From the NCBI GenBank assembly GCA_964605775.1, contig CAZSDU010000001.1, positions 248,001 through 312,000 of the forward strand: a stretch of DNA of 64,000 nucleotides, given 5' to 3'. Within the stretch, counting starts at the first letter, position 1. The number at the start of each line of letters is the position of its first letter. Of the stretch, positions 35,514 to 43,866 are shown one piece after another. The position numbers were made by a program, and so were the translations under genes. The notes below the pieces were generated by a model, which did no database searches, was not told where the DNA came from, and worked only from the letters and a program-made list of their open reading frames with translations. The stretch is from CAZSDU01 sp964605775. GTDB taxonomy: Bacteria > Bacteroidota > Bacteroidia > Bacteroidales > FEN-979.

Positions 35514-36365
35514 CTAAAACCCCTGTCCTGCCGCTAACGTTTCCTTTGGATGTATGCTCAGCACCGGAATAGGGGAATGGTTCACCGTCTGATGGGCAAA
35601 TGGCCCCATGAAAATATTGGCCGTGGTCGTCTCCTGCTCTGTCATAATGACAATCAGATTGACATTCATAGCTTTGGCATACTGAATGGTGCTATCAGAA
35701 ATGTTTTCCGGTTCGAGATAATCAACGACATGGGCAACTCCTTCTGTTTCCATATGTCTGGCCACCTGAGAGGCATAAAGATCCACATTCTGTCGTACAT
35801 CCTTGATTTTGGAAGTATATAGTTTCAGAATGATGATTTCTGCTCCGTGATGCTTGGCCAGATAACCGGCCAGGGAAGCCTTTTGCCTGGTTTCCATCGT
35901 AGAGTCAATGGGCAAAAGAATGCGGCTGAGTGGCCGTTTAATGTCAATGCCCCCACGGATGGTAAGTACCGGACAGGGGCTGTCAGCCACAATTTTATTG
36001 GCGTTGCTGCCTGCCCAGAACTCTTCAAAACCAGAAGCCCCGTGAGTTCCGACTACAATCATCAGGGCATTGCTTGCCTTGGCTTCAGCAGTGACCTCCC
36101 GATAAATTTTCCCCTGACGGATTTTAAATGAAATATTATTGTCAGGAAGTTCAGGTTTGTACTTCGCAATCAATTCATGAAAAGCTTTTTGTACCTCACC
36201 CTGGGAAACTTCCTTGGTGCCGGCAAATTTTTCTTTTTCTGCCGAAGTTTTATTGACCCATAACAGGATCAGATCCTGTTTGCAATGCTGTGCAATGGAA
36301 AGGGCATGCAGGAAAGCATTGATGGAACATTCCGAAAAATCAATGGCTACGACGATGTTGCTCAT
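35514..36365 (-). CDS. Universal stress protein, two UspA domains
   Basis: The 283-residue protein contains two UspA domains. The first ends with the ATP-binding motif GTHGASGFEEFWAGSN (G-2X-G-9X-GS). The second, from about residue 150, has LPIDSTMETR and the degenerate stretch IVIMTEQETTTANIFMG, so ATP binding there is doubtful. It lies third in an operon with another two-domain UspA and an exported SPOR protein. Such proteins support survival under stress; the ligand and partner are unknown. Confidence 0.88.
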   Translation of the reverse strand: MSNIVVAIDFSECSINAFLHALSIAQHCKQDLILLWVNKTSAEKEKFAGTKEVSQGEVQKAFHELIAKYKPELPDNNISFKIRQGKIYREVTAEAKASNALMIVVGTHGASGFEEFWAGSNANKIVADSPCPVLTIRGGIDIKRPLSRILLPIDSTMETRQKASLAGYLAKHHGAEIIILKLYTSKIKDVRQNVDLYASQVARHMETEGVAHVVDYLEPENISDSTIQYAKAMNVNLIVIMTEQETTTANIFMGPFAHQTVNHSPIPVLSIHPKETLAAGQGF

Positions 36366-36376
36366 GGCTAATGGAT

Positions 36377-36817
36377 TTAGTTAATATCCTTGGGTAACTG
36401 TATCTGATCTTCAGTAATAAAAGCATTGGGAAAATCCATGGAAATTTTGTTTAAAAAATACTGGGCATCCAGCCTGCTGCGAAAATCACCCACCCTGACC
36501 CGGTAATTCGGAGATTTATACGACAGATAGGCTTCTACTTCAGGGTATCTTGTCCTGAATTCCTCCTGCATGGCCTGAGCCTGAATCTTGGCATTATTGC
36601 CCGAATCAAAAAATAATTGTATCCTGAAACCCTCAATGCCTGTTTGTTTCTGATTGATCTCTATATGTTTCCTGACCAGGATTTCCACCCTCGGATCCTG
36701 GATAACTTCAATTTTCCCGTTTGCCGTCTTGATTTGCTGGCTATAGGAAAGCAAAGTAAAAACAACCATCGCTGTCAGGGTTAAGGTCAGGCGGGCAATA
36801 TTTCCCGTAGGGTTCAT
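36377..36817 (-). CDS. Exported SPOR-domain protein
   Basis: The 146-residue protein has an N-terminal signal (about residues 1-27, ending in YSQQ). A SPOR-type domain covers about 60-140, with the family features FRIQLFFDSGNN, AEAYLSYKSPNYRVRVGDFRSRLDAQYFLNKI-like spacing, and a final strand. SPOR domains bind peptidoglycan stripped of stem peptides. The start overlaps the upstream uspA stop (ATGA), and the next uspA follows 11 bases on. The coupling to stress proteins is unusual. Confidence 0.8.
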   Translation of the reverse strand: MNPTGNIARLTLTLTAMVVFTLLSYSQQIKTANGKIEVIQDPRVEILVRKHIEINQKQTGIEGFRIQLFFDSGNNAKIQAQAMQEEFRTRYPEVEAYLSYKSPNYRVRVGDFRSRLDAQYFLNKISMDFPNAFITEDQIQLPKDIN

Positions 36818-37656
36818 ACCAATCTGAAATTTTCCTGTGGATGTACACTGAGCACCGGTACCGGCGACTGGTTAATCAGTTGCTGTGCCTGTGCCCCCAG
36901 TAAAATATTCACGGGCGTTTCCTGTTCCGTCATGATACTGATCAGATCGGCTTCTACGCTGACGGCATAAGCAGTCAGGGCCTTGGTCAGATCATTCGCA
37001 ATGATTTCGTCCTGGATAAACCTGATATCATGGGAATGAAGATAAGAAGAGGCTACCTGAGCATATTTTTCCGTGATCCGCTGAATGGATTTCAACCGGC
37101 TGGAATGGGTGGAAACAACATGCACCTCTGACTTGAAAATTTTTGCCAGTTTCACAACAAATGGAAGTTTTTGTATGGTCTCAGAGGATCCGTCAATGGG
37201 AAGAATTATACATTTTAAGTTGTTCTTCACCTGAAAATCATGGCGAACCGTAATGGAAGGACAGGAGGCATAAGTTACGATCTTAAAAGCGTTGCTTCCG
37301 ATCCAGAATTCTTCAAAACCAGAGATCCCATGAGCGCCGGCTACAATGAGCCCAGCATCGACAGACTTGGCCATGTTATCCACTTCATGATAAACTTTCC
37401 CCTTTCTAAGCCGGTATTCCATCTTAATGCCTTTAACGAGCTGCTTATTATACCCCAGTATGATCTCCTCAAACCTTTTCTTTGCTTCCATACGGTTCTG
37501 ATTGGAAGTGTCAGGATATAACGATTCAAGCGAGGTCAGTTTATCAACCCATACCATGAACAGGTCAGATTTCATTTTATTCGCCAGTGAAATCGCGTAT
37601 TCGATGGCATGGATGGAGGTATTTGAAAAATCAACGGCTACGAGGATGGGTTGCAT
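36814..37656 (-). CDS. Universal stress protein, two UspA domains (first gene of operon)
   Basis: The 280-residue protein is a paralogue of the UspA at 35514. Domain one contains GAHGISGFEEFWIGSN as the ATP motif. Domain two has LPIDGSSETIQ and SIMTEQETPVNILLG, again degenerate. The repeated MTEQET in both proteins suggests a conserved special role of the second domain. It overlaps the SPOR gene by 4 bases and is divergent from ruvB. Confidence 0.88.
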   Translation of the reverse strand: MQPILVAVDFSNTSIHAIEYAISLANKMKSDLFMVWVDKLTSLESLYPDTSNQNRMEAKKRFEEIILGYNKQLVKGIKMEYRLRKGKVYHEVDNMAKSVDAGLIVAGAHGISGFEEFWIGSNAFKIVTYASCPSITVRHDFQVKNNLKCIILPIDGSSETIQKLPFVVKLAKIFKSEVHVVSTHSSRLKSIQRITEKYAQVASSYLHSHDIRFIQDEIIANDLTKALTAYAVSVEADLISIMTEQETPVNILLGAQAQQLINQSPVPVLSVHPQENFRLV

Positions 37657-37729
37657 GATAGTAAATTTTAATTAATAACGTAAAAATAAGAATTTTAATC
37701 TACAAACACAAACAGCCTTGTTTTTTCTT

Positions 37730-37737
37730 TACTTTTG
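37730..37737 (+). promoter_or_regulatory. -7 box TACTTTTG five bases before the ruvB ATG
   Basis: Exact TAnnTTTG with the spacer TCTTT before ATG. Transcription should begin at or next to the start codon. Confidence 0.5.
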
Positions 37738-37742
37738 TCTTT

Positions 37743-38768
37743 ATGAATGAGCATCTGGATGCGAGCGGCCAGCAGTTAAGTCCTACGGAAAAAGAAATTG
37801 AAAAAGTTCTCCGTCCTTCCGGATTTGTTGAATTTTCAGGTCAGGATGCCATTGTAACCAACCTGAAAATCTTCGTTCAGGCAGCCCGTCAAAGAGAAGA
37901 ATCCCTGGATCATGTATTGTTGCATGGACCTCCTGGTTTGGGAAAAACCACATTGGCTTACATCATTGCCAATGAGCTGAATGTCAACATCAGGGTGACT
38001 TCCGGTCCGGTGCTCGACAAACCCGGCGACTTAGCCGGTCTGCTTACCAATCTTGAATCCCATGATGTTTTATTCATTGACGAAATTCACCGTCTTTCTC
38101 CCATTGTGGAAGAATATCTTTATTCCGCCATGGAAGACTACAAAATCGACATCATGATAGAAACCGGGCCCAATGCCCGAAGTATTCAGATTAATCTCAA
38201 TCCATTTACTTTAATCGGGGCGACTACCCGTTCAGGATTACTCACAGCCCCCCTGAGATCGCGATTCGGAATCAATTCCCGCCTGAATTATTATCAGACT
38301 GACACATTAGAGAAAATCATCAAACGCTCGGCAGATATTTTAAAAGTCCCTATCAATACGCAGGCCACTGCAGAAATTGCCCGGCGCAGCAGGGGTACAC
38401 CCCGGATTGCCAACCTCCTCTTACGCCGGGTAAGAGATTTTGCCCAGATCAAAGGCAACGGGAATATCGACCTTGAAATCAGTCAGTATGCCCTGGGTGC
38501 GCTAAACGTGGATAAAAACGGACTGGATGAAATGGATAATAAGATATTATCCGCCATCATTGATAAATTCAAAGGGGGACCTGTAGGTATTTCGACCATC
38601 GCCACCGCCGTTTCTGAAGATGCAGGCACCATTGAAGAAGTGTATGAACCCTTCCTTATCCAGGAAGGCTATCTGATGCGGACTCCGAGAGGCAGGGAAG
38701 CCACCGAACTGGCATATCGCCACCTGGGTAAAATTGCAAAAGGAATTCAGCCTGGACTCTTCAGCTAG
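37743..38768 (+). CDS. ruvB: Holliday junction DNA helicase RuvB
   Basis: The 341-residue AAA+ motor has Walker A GPPGLGKTT at 62-70 and Walker B DEIH at 113-116. GATTRSGLLTAPLRSRFG is the sensor I/arginine-finger region. The C-terminal winged helix ends YEPFLIQEGYLMRTPRGREAT. It pumps DNA through RuvA-bound junctions. The N-terminus (LSPTEKEIEKVLRP) aligns with the usual RuvB start, so the ATG is well placed although it leaves almost no 5' leader. Confidence 0.97.
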   Translation: MNEHLDASGQQLSPTEKEIEKVLRPSGFVEFSGQDAIVTNLKIFVQAARQREESLDHVLLHGPPGLGKTTLAYIIANELNVNIRVTSGPVLDKPGDLAGLLTNLESHDVLFIDEIHRLSPIVEEYLYSAMEDYKIDIMIETGPNARSIQINLNPFTLIGATTRSGLLTAPLRSRFGINSRLNYYQTDTLEKIIKRSADILKVPINTQATAEIARRSRGTPRIANLLLRRVRDFAQIKGNGNIDLEISQYALGALNVDKNGLDEMDNKILSAIIDKFKGGPVGISTIATAVSEDAGTIEEVYEPFLIQEGYLMRTPRGREATELAYRHLGKIAKGIQPGLFS

Positions 38769-38830
38769 GAATTAAAATTAGGCGTCTGAAAATGAGGATT
38801 TATACCTAATGGCTGATGGTATGATGTACG

Positions 38831-39781
38831 ATGAATATGAATGAAAAAATAAGAGCAGAAGCCTTAAAATTGGGGTTTTCCCATTGTGGTTTTACCCAGG
38901 CACAGCCCCTGAATGAACTGAGGAATTTTTATACCTCTTATATCAAAGCAGGTAAGCAACAATGGTTTTCTTATCTCGCCGAATATGCTGAAAAGCGAAT
39001 GGATCCCTCCCTCCTCCTCCCCGGAGTAAAGTCGGTCATCGCCTTGCTGATGAATTATTACCCATCTGAAATCATCCCTGATCAGGATCATTACATCATT
39101 GCAAAATATGCTTATGGCGAGGACTACCACCCCCTGATAAAGAAAAAGATGAACCTGCTGCTGGATTTCATTAAAACCCTCTCACCGGAAGCAGAAGGAC
39201 GAATCTACGTGGATTCCGGCCCGGTCATGGAAAAAGCCTGGGCCATGCGCTGCGGACTGGGATGGCAAGGAAAAAACACTTTACTGATCAATAGAAAAGG
39301 AGGATCTTTTTATTTTATCGGCATCATTCTGACCAACCTTGAACTCACACCCGATCAACCCGAAACCGATCATTGCGGGGAATGTAATATCTGCCGGGAA
39401 GCCTGCCCCACCGGCGCCCTTGAAACCGCCTATGAGTTGGATATTGCCAGGTGTATCTCGTATTATACCATTGAAAGCAAAGCTGAGGTTCCGGATGAAA
39501 TTGGTCAACATCTGAATGATCGCATCTATGGTTGCGACACCTGTCAGGATGCCTGTCCCTATAATCATTATGCCAAACCGGATCAGCCTACTGTTTTTGC
39601 CGCTTCCCCGGAACTCATGAAAATGCGCAAGGCCGATTGGCATGCCCTGACCGAAGATCAATTCCATCAACTGTTTAAGCATTCCGCCATAAAAAGAAGA
39701 GGATACGATTTATTGAAAAGAAATATCCGCGCTAACCTATCCCCAGGAAAAAGATCTAAACCCGAACCCGGCAAGGGCTAA
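38831..39781 (+). CDS. queG: Epoxyqueuosine reductase QueG
   Basis: The 316-residue protein reduces epoxyqueuosine in tRNA to queuosine, using cobalamin and two [4Fe-4S] clusters. The cluster cysteines are in CGECNICREACPTGAL (about residues 182-193) and CDTCQDACPYN (about 235-242). VDSGPVMEKAWAMRCGLGWQGKNT is the conserved catalytic region. It is cytoplasmic and depends on the SUF system. Its final 45 bases overlap the convergent ubiX gene. Confidence 0.95.
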   Translation: MNMNEKIRAEALKLGFSHCGFTQAQPLNELRNFYTSYIKAGKQQWFSYLAEYAEKRMDPSLLLPGVKSVIALLMNYYPSEIIPDQDHYIIAKYAYGEDYHPLIKKKMNLLLDFIKTLSPEAEGRIYVDSGPVMEKAWAMRCGLGWQGKNTLLINRKGGSFYFIGIILTNLELTPDQPETDHCGECNICREACPTGALETAYELDIARCISYYTIESKAEVPDEIGQHLNDRIYGCDTCQDACPYNHYAKPDQPTVFAASPELMKMRKADWHALTEDQFHQLFKHSAIKRRGYDLLKRNIRANLSPGKRSKPEPGKG

Positions 39782-40297
39782 AACCCGGTCAATAACAGTC
39801 ATGGCCAGCGCTTCAATACTTGCAGGTTTCGCATAGAAAGACGGGGAAGCCGGACAGATAATGGCGCCTGCTTCGGTCAGGAGTTTCATGTTGTTCAGGT
39901 GAATCAGATTATAGGGTGTTTCCCTGGGTACCAGAATCAGCTTTTTCTTTTCTTTCAGCATCACATCGGCAGCCCGGGTCATCAGATCTTCAGAGACTCC
40001 GGAGGCGATACGTCCCAGGGTTCCCATGGAACATGGACAAATGATCATGCTGTCGTAACCGGATGAACCCGAAGCCATAGGTGCGAAAAAATCGGAGGGG
40101 TCATATGTTTTGAAGGGGAGTGAAGCAGCTTCGAAATTCCCGAGTTCATATTTCCAGACCTCCAGGGCATGAACAGAAAATATAACGCTGCAATCTATAA
40201 TCTGCTCCCTCAACCCGGCCAGTCTGTCCAGCAGCAGTTTGCCGTAAATGGAACCGCTGGCTCCGGTAATCCCGAGGATGATTTTTTGTTTTTTCAT
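39737..40297 (-). CDS. ubiX: Flavin prenyltransferase UbiX
   Basis: The 186-residue flavoprotein begins KIILGITGASGSIYGKLLLD, the FMN-binding start of the family. CSMGTLGRIASGVSEDLMTRAADVMLKEKKKLILVPRETP is the diagnostic region. It makes prenylated FMN for UbiD-type decarboxylases, used in quinone or aromatic metabolism. No ubiD is in the window. Its ATG shares one base with the upstream stop (TGATG), coupling it to the beta-barrel gene. Confidence 0.95.
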   Translation of the reverse strand: MKKQKIILGITGASGSIYGKLLLDRLAGLREQIIDCSVIFSVHALEVWKYELGNFEAASLPFKTYDPSDFFAPMASGSSGYDSMIICPCSMGTLGRIASGVSEDLMTRAADVMLKEKKKLILVPRETPYNLIHLNNMKLLTEAGAIICPASPSFYAKPASIEALAMTVIDRVLALAGFGFRSFSWG

Positions 40298-40923
40298 CAG
40301 AAATCTTTTGCTTTAAAATCCCAGGAAAAAGATAAGGAAAGTACATTGTTGTACTGTCCCCATTCAAACAGTATTTTACGGTAACCTTCAGGATAAGGCG
40401 GTTTGGCATCCCTGATTGAAAGCAATGAATAATTAAGCCTGACCGTGGCCTTCAAATGCCTGGTGATGTAACCGGAAACGCCAAGAATACCGGATAGGGT
40501 AAGCGGTCGAAGGGGGATCATATTCGTGACCTCCCCATTCTCGGTTTCCTCATAGGATCCAATGGAAATATCCGCTGCCGGCCCTATTTCTGCTGAAAAA
40601 CGCCGGGCAAAAGTGTACTGGTAAAGCAGCGGGATCTCAATATAGTGCAGGCGGAGAAGATACATCTTAAGGTCGCCCTTCTCAGGATTTGCATTTTTGC
40701 GGGCGCCTTTCTGTATGTATTCGAGTTCTAACTGAAAAGAAGAATGAGGGGAAACCTGAAGACTGACAAATCCCCCACCCATGATCCCGATTTTATGATA
40801 GCCATCCCAGGTATCTCCATCCACCTGACTGATATCGCCACCGAAAAGAATACCCCCGTTAAAAATCTGGGAAAATCCGAATAGGGGTAGAATCAAAATC
40901 AGAAAACACAAACGTCCTTTCAT
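40297..40923 (-). CDS. Outer-membrane beta-barrel protein (PorT-like)
   Basis: The 208-residue protein has a signal peptide (MKGRLCFLILILPLFGFSQ). Alternating hydrophobic strands end in aromatic residues, and the last strand is VLSLSFSWDFKAKDF. This is the pattern of the small Bacteroidota outer-membrane barrel family that includes PorT. YIEIPLLYQYTFARRFSAEIGPAA is typical. PorT supports type IX secretion, but the family is broad, so a direct T9SS role is only possible. Translation of ubiX is coupled to it. Confidence 0.7.
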   Translation of the reverse strand: MKGRLCFLILILPLFGFSQIFNGGILFGGDISQVDGDTWDGYHKIGIMGGGFVSLQVSPHSSFQLELEYIQKGARKNANPEKGDLKMYLLRLHYIEIPLLYQYTFARRFSAEIGPAADISIGSYEETENGEVTNMIPLRPLTLSGILGVSGYITRHLKATVRLNYSLLSIRDAKPPYPEGYRKILFEWGQYNNVLSLSFSWDFKAKDF

Positions 40924-40937
40924 TTCAGAGTTTTATT

Positions 40938-40945
40938 CAAAAATA
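40938..40945 (-). promoter_or_regulatory. -7 box TATTTTTG for the beta-barrel/ubiX operon
   Basis: Exact TAnnTTTG on the minus strand, 14 bases before the ATG at 40923. Confidence 0.45.
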
Positions 40946-41086
40946 CAAATAATCAGGACAAACTCCTCCTCAGGAGTATATTCGGGGGAAGTTCATTAAA
41001 TTATCGTTAATTTTAAACAGGTATCTCCCAAAAAAAATTTATTAATGCTTAATTTTTAATAATTTAGCAACAGAAATGCACATTTC

Positions 41087-41773
41087 ATGAAAAAGAAAGA
41101 TATGCTCATCCTATTAGTGGATGATGAGGAGGACATTCTTGAATTTCTCGGTTACAATCTGAGCCGGGAAGGATATCAGGTGATGAAAGCCCGGTCAGGA
41201 AAAAAAGCGATTAAGCTGGCGATGAAAAACAAACCCCATCTCATCCTGCTGGATGTGATGATGCCTGAAATGGACGGGATCGAGACCTGTATGGAAATCA
41301 GGAAAATCCCTGAACTTTCGAATACCCTGATCGCTTTCCTTACAGCAAGGGGAGAAGATTTTTCCCAGATTGCCGGGTTTGAAGCAGGCGCCGATGATTA
41401 TATCAGCAAACCCATCAAACCCAAACTTCTCATCAGCCGGATGCAGGCCATCCTCAGAAGATATAAGGAAGTACCTCCCGATAATCCCCTGATCGAACTC
41501 AGGGACTTTACCATCGACCGGAATAAATATGTCATCCTCAAAAATGGAGAGGAAATCATCTTTCCCCGCAAGGAGTTTGAATTGCTGCAATTCCTGGTCA
41601 TGCACCCGGGCAAGGTGCTGAACAGGGAAGAAATTTTTTCCGGTGTATGGGGGGATGACGTGGTGGTGGGCGACCGCACCATTGATGTTCATATCCGCAG
41701 GATCCGTGAAAAACTGGAAACCGATAGCATTAAGACCATCAAAGGGGTGGGCTATAAATTCGAAGAGTCATGA
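41087..41773 (+). CDS. OmpR/PhoB-family response regulator
   Basis: The 228-residue protein has a receiver domain with acidic residues D12/D13, the phosphoacceptor D56 in LILLDVMMPEMDG, and K107 in DDYISKPI (approximate). The C-terminal winged helix (about 130-228) ends DRTIDVHIRRIREKLETDSIKTIKGVGYKF. It should bind DNA as a dimer when phosphorylated by the kinase encoded next, whose start overlaps its stop by 4 bases. The pair resembles PhoB/PhoR. The genes controlled are unknown. Confidence 0.93.
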   Translation: MKKKDMLILLVDDEEDILEFLGYNLSREGYQVMKARSGKKAIKLAMKNKPHLILLDVMMPEMDGIETCMEIRKIPELSNTLIAFLTARGEDFSQIAGFEAGADDYISKPIKPKLLISRMQAILRRYKEVPPDNPLIELRDFTIDRNKYVILKNGEEIIFPRKEFELLQFLVMHPGKVLNREEIFSGVWGDDVVVGDRTIDVHIRRIREKLETDSIKTIKGVGYKFEES

Positions 41774-42828
41774 AATTCCATGATCCGAAATACCTGGCTC
41801 TGCTGAACGCTGTCATTGCCACCGTGATGTACGGCTTTTTGTTCTTTGTTTCGGTCTTCTTCCTTTTCGACACCGGACTGTTTCACTGGAAGATTTTTCT
41901 GACTTTCACCCTTAGCGGGCTGATTATTTTTTCCGTGACCTTCCTTCTTTTTCGTTTTACCATCGACCGGTTTATTTACAGCAAGATCCGGCTGATCTAT
42001 AAATCTATCCACAGCGTTAAAACAGCAAAAGAAAACAAACAGCGTTACAGGACCGATGACAACCTGCTGGAGCATGTGCAGGAGGAAGTGGAACAATGGA
42101 AAACGGAAAAGTCGGATGAAATAGAACGACTGACGCAACTGGAGCAGTACCGAAGAGACTTTATCGGGAATGTTTCCCATGAGCTCAAAACCCCCTTGTT
42201 CAATATCCAGGGATATGTTTCTACCCTCCTGGATGGCGGATTGAAAGACCGTACGATTAACAGGGATTACCTGAAGCGTACGGAAAAAAGCGTGGAACGC
42301 CTGATCCGTATCGTAAACGACCTGGATGAAATTGCCCAGTTGGAATCCGGGCAACTGAAGCTGAATGTCATCCGCTTTGACATTGTCGCGCTATGCCATG
42401 AAGTGGTTGAAATGCTTGAATTGAAAGCCACCAAAAAGGACCTTCAGTTGATCATTCAGGAACCCGATAAAGCCATCTGGGTGGAAGGCGACAGGGAAAA
42501 AATCCGTCAGGTGCTCACCAATATCGTGGATAATTCCATCCGGTATAGCAATCATAAAAACAAAAAGACCAAGATCAGTTTCTTTGATATGGATGTGCAC
42601 CTATTGATTGAAGTTACAGACAACGGGATCGGCATTGACCAGGAAGATCTCCCCAGGGTATTTGAACGCTTTTACCGCACAGAAAGGGGACGGGCTACTA
42701 CCCGAAAAGGAAAGGGGCTGGGGCTAGCCATTGTCAAACACATTGTGGAAGCACATCAGCAAACGGTACATGTAAGAAGCGCCATAGGTGTTGGCACTAC
42801 TTTTGGATTCACCTTGAAAAAAGCCTGA
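41770..42828 (+). CDS. Membrane histidine kinase, PhoR-like, minimal sensor
   Basis: The 352-residue kinase has two membrane segments (about residues 11-34 and 42-63) separated by only a few residues, so there is almost no periplasmic sensor. A charged linker follows, with no PAS domain. The HisKA helix holds H137 in FIGNVSHELKTPLFNIQGY. The ATPase domain has the N box (TNIVDNSIRYS), G1 (DNGIGIDQEDL) and G2 (GKGLGLAIVKHIV). It probably senses through the membrane or a partner protein. It is coupled to the response regulator. Confidence 0.93.
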   Translation: MKFHDPKYLALLNAVIATVMYGFLFFVSVFFLFDTGLFHWKIFLTFTLSGLIIFSVTFLLFRFTIDRFIYSKIRLIYKSIHSVKTAKENKQRYRTDDNLLEHVQEEVEQWKTEKSDEIERLTQLEQYRRDFIGNVSHELKTPLFNIQGYVSTLLDGGLKDRTINRDYLKRTEKSVERLIRIVNDLDEIAQLESGQLKLNVIRFDIVALCHEVVEMLELKATKKDLQLIIQEPDKAIWVEGDREKIRQVLTNIVDNSIRYSNHKNKKTKISFFDMDVHLLIEVTDNGIGIDQEDLPRVFERFYRTERGRATTRKGKGLGLAIVKHIVEAHQQTVHVRSAIGVGTTFGFTLKKA

Positions 42829-42829
42829 T

Positions 42830-43804
42830 TCAGAGATTTCTTTCCGTGGTAAAGATCACGAGTTGTTCCAGGGAATTTCTATACTGGTTATCAGGAAATG
42901 TCTGTAAAAGCTCAAGGGCTTTTTGCTGATGATTCATCATCTTCTCCTGGGCATATTGAATTCCACCCGCCTGTTTCACTTTATCTACCAGTTTTCCCAC
43001 CCTGTCGGTGTCATGGGGATGATTTTTTACGGTATTGATGATCCATCGTTTTTCCATCACAGACGACTGATTCAACAGATAGATAAGGGGAAGGGTCAAT
43101 TTCTGATCGCGGATATCATTTCCATCCGGTTTACCGGTGAACTTATTTTTTCCATAATCAAAAAGATCGTCTTTAATCTGGAAGGCAATGCCAACATATT
43201 CTCCAAACTGCCATAACTTTCTGACGGTTTCCTGATCCGCACCCGTGGAGGCGACACCGCAGGCACAACAGGAGGCGATGAGCGTGGCGGTTTTTTTCCG
43301 TATGATCTCAAAATAAATTTCTTCCCGGATATCCAGGCGGCGGGCTTTTTCAATCTGAAGCAATTCCCCTTCGCTCATTTCCCTTACCGCATCGGAAACA
43401 ATTCTGAGTAGTTGAAATTCATTGTTTTCAAGGGCAAGCAACAATCCCCTAGACAACAGGTAATCCCCAACAAGAACAGATATCTTGTTTTTCCAGAGGG
43501 CATTCAAAGAAAAGAAGCCCCTGCGGAGGTTGGAATCATCCACCACATCATCATGAACCAGGGTAGCGGTATGCAATAACTCTATCAGGGAAGCGGCCCG
43601 GTATGTGCTCTCATTGACTTCACCGCATAAGCCGGCAGAAAAAAAAACAAACATGGGTCGAATTTGCTTTCCCTTGCGCTTGATGATGTATCGTGTAATG
43701 ACATCGAGTAAGGGAACCGAGCTTTTCATTGCCTTCCTGAACTTGTCCTCAAACAGGTTGATGTGTTGCTGAATGGGTGCTTTTATTTGCTCAAGCTGGC
43801 TCAC
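42830..43804 (-). CDS. Long-chain polyprenyl diphosphate synthase
   Basis: The 324-residue all-trans prenyltransferase has the first Asp-rich motif DDVVDD at 85-90, followed by SNLRRG. The second is DDLFD at 212-216. GKQIRPMFVFFSAGLC is the substrate-binding start region. It makes the octaprenyl/heptaprenyl-type side chain for menaquinone from Dxs-derived isoprene units. It begins at GTG, with no in-frame ATG nearby. It converges with the kinase gene with one base between. Confidence 0.92.
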   Translation of the reverse strand: MSQLEQIKAPIQQHINLFEDKFRKAMKSSVPLLDVITRYIIKRKGKQIRPMFVFFSAGLCGEVNESTYRAASLIELLHTATLVHDDVVDDSNLRRGFFSLNALWKNKISVLVGDYLLSRGLLLALENNEFQLLRIVSDAVREMSEGELLQIEKARRLDIREEIYFEIIRKKTATLIASCCACGVASTGADQETVRKLWQFGEYVGIAFQIKDDLFDYGKNKFTGKPDGNDIRDQKLTLPLIYLLNQSSVMEKRWIINTVKNHPHDTDRVGKLVDKVKQAGGIQYAQEKMMNHQQKALELLQTFPDNQYRNSLEQLVIFTTERNL

Positions 43805-43866
43805 TAAGAAAAATTGAATTGGTAAAGTTACGCATTTTTATCAATTTTGCAGTTCAATACACGCGT

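Noticed and set aside
41752..42354. 200-codon minus-strand frame inside the histidine kinase gene
   Set aside because: Antisense to the HisKA region and unrelated to known proteins.
43777..43866. Thirty extra N-terminal codons for the radical SAM protein
   Set aside because: They overlap the divergent polyprenyl synthase start, and the family sequence begins at the ATG at 43867.
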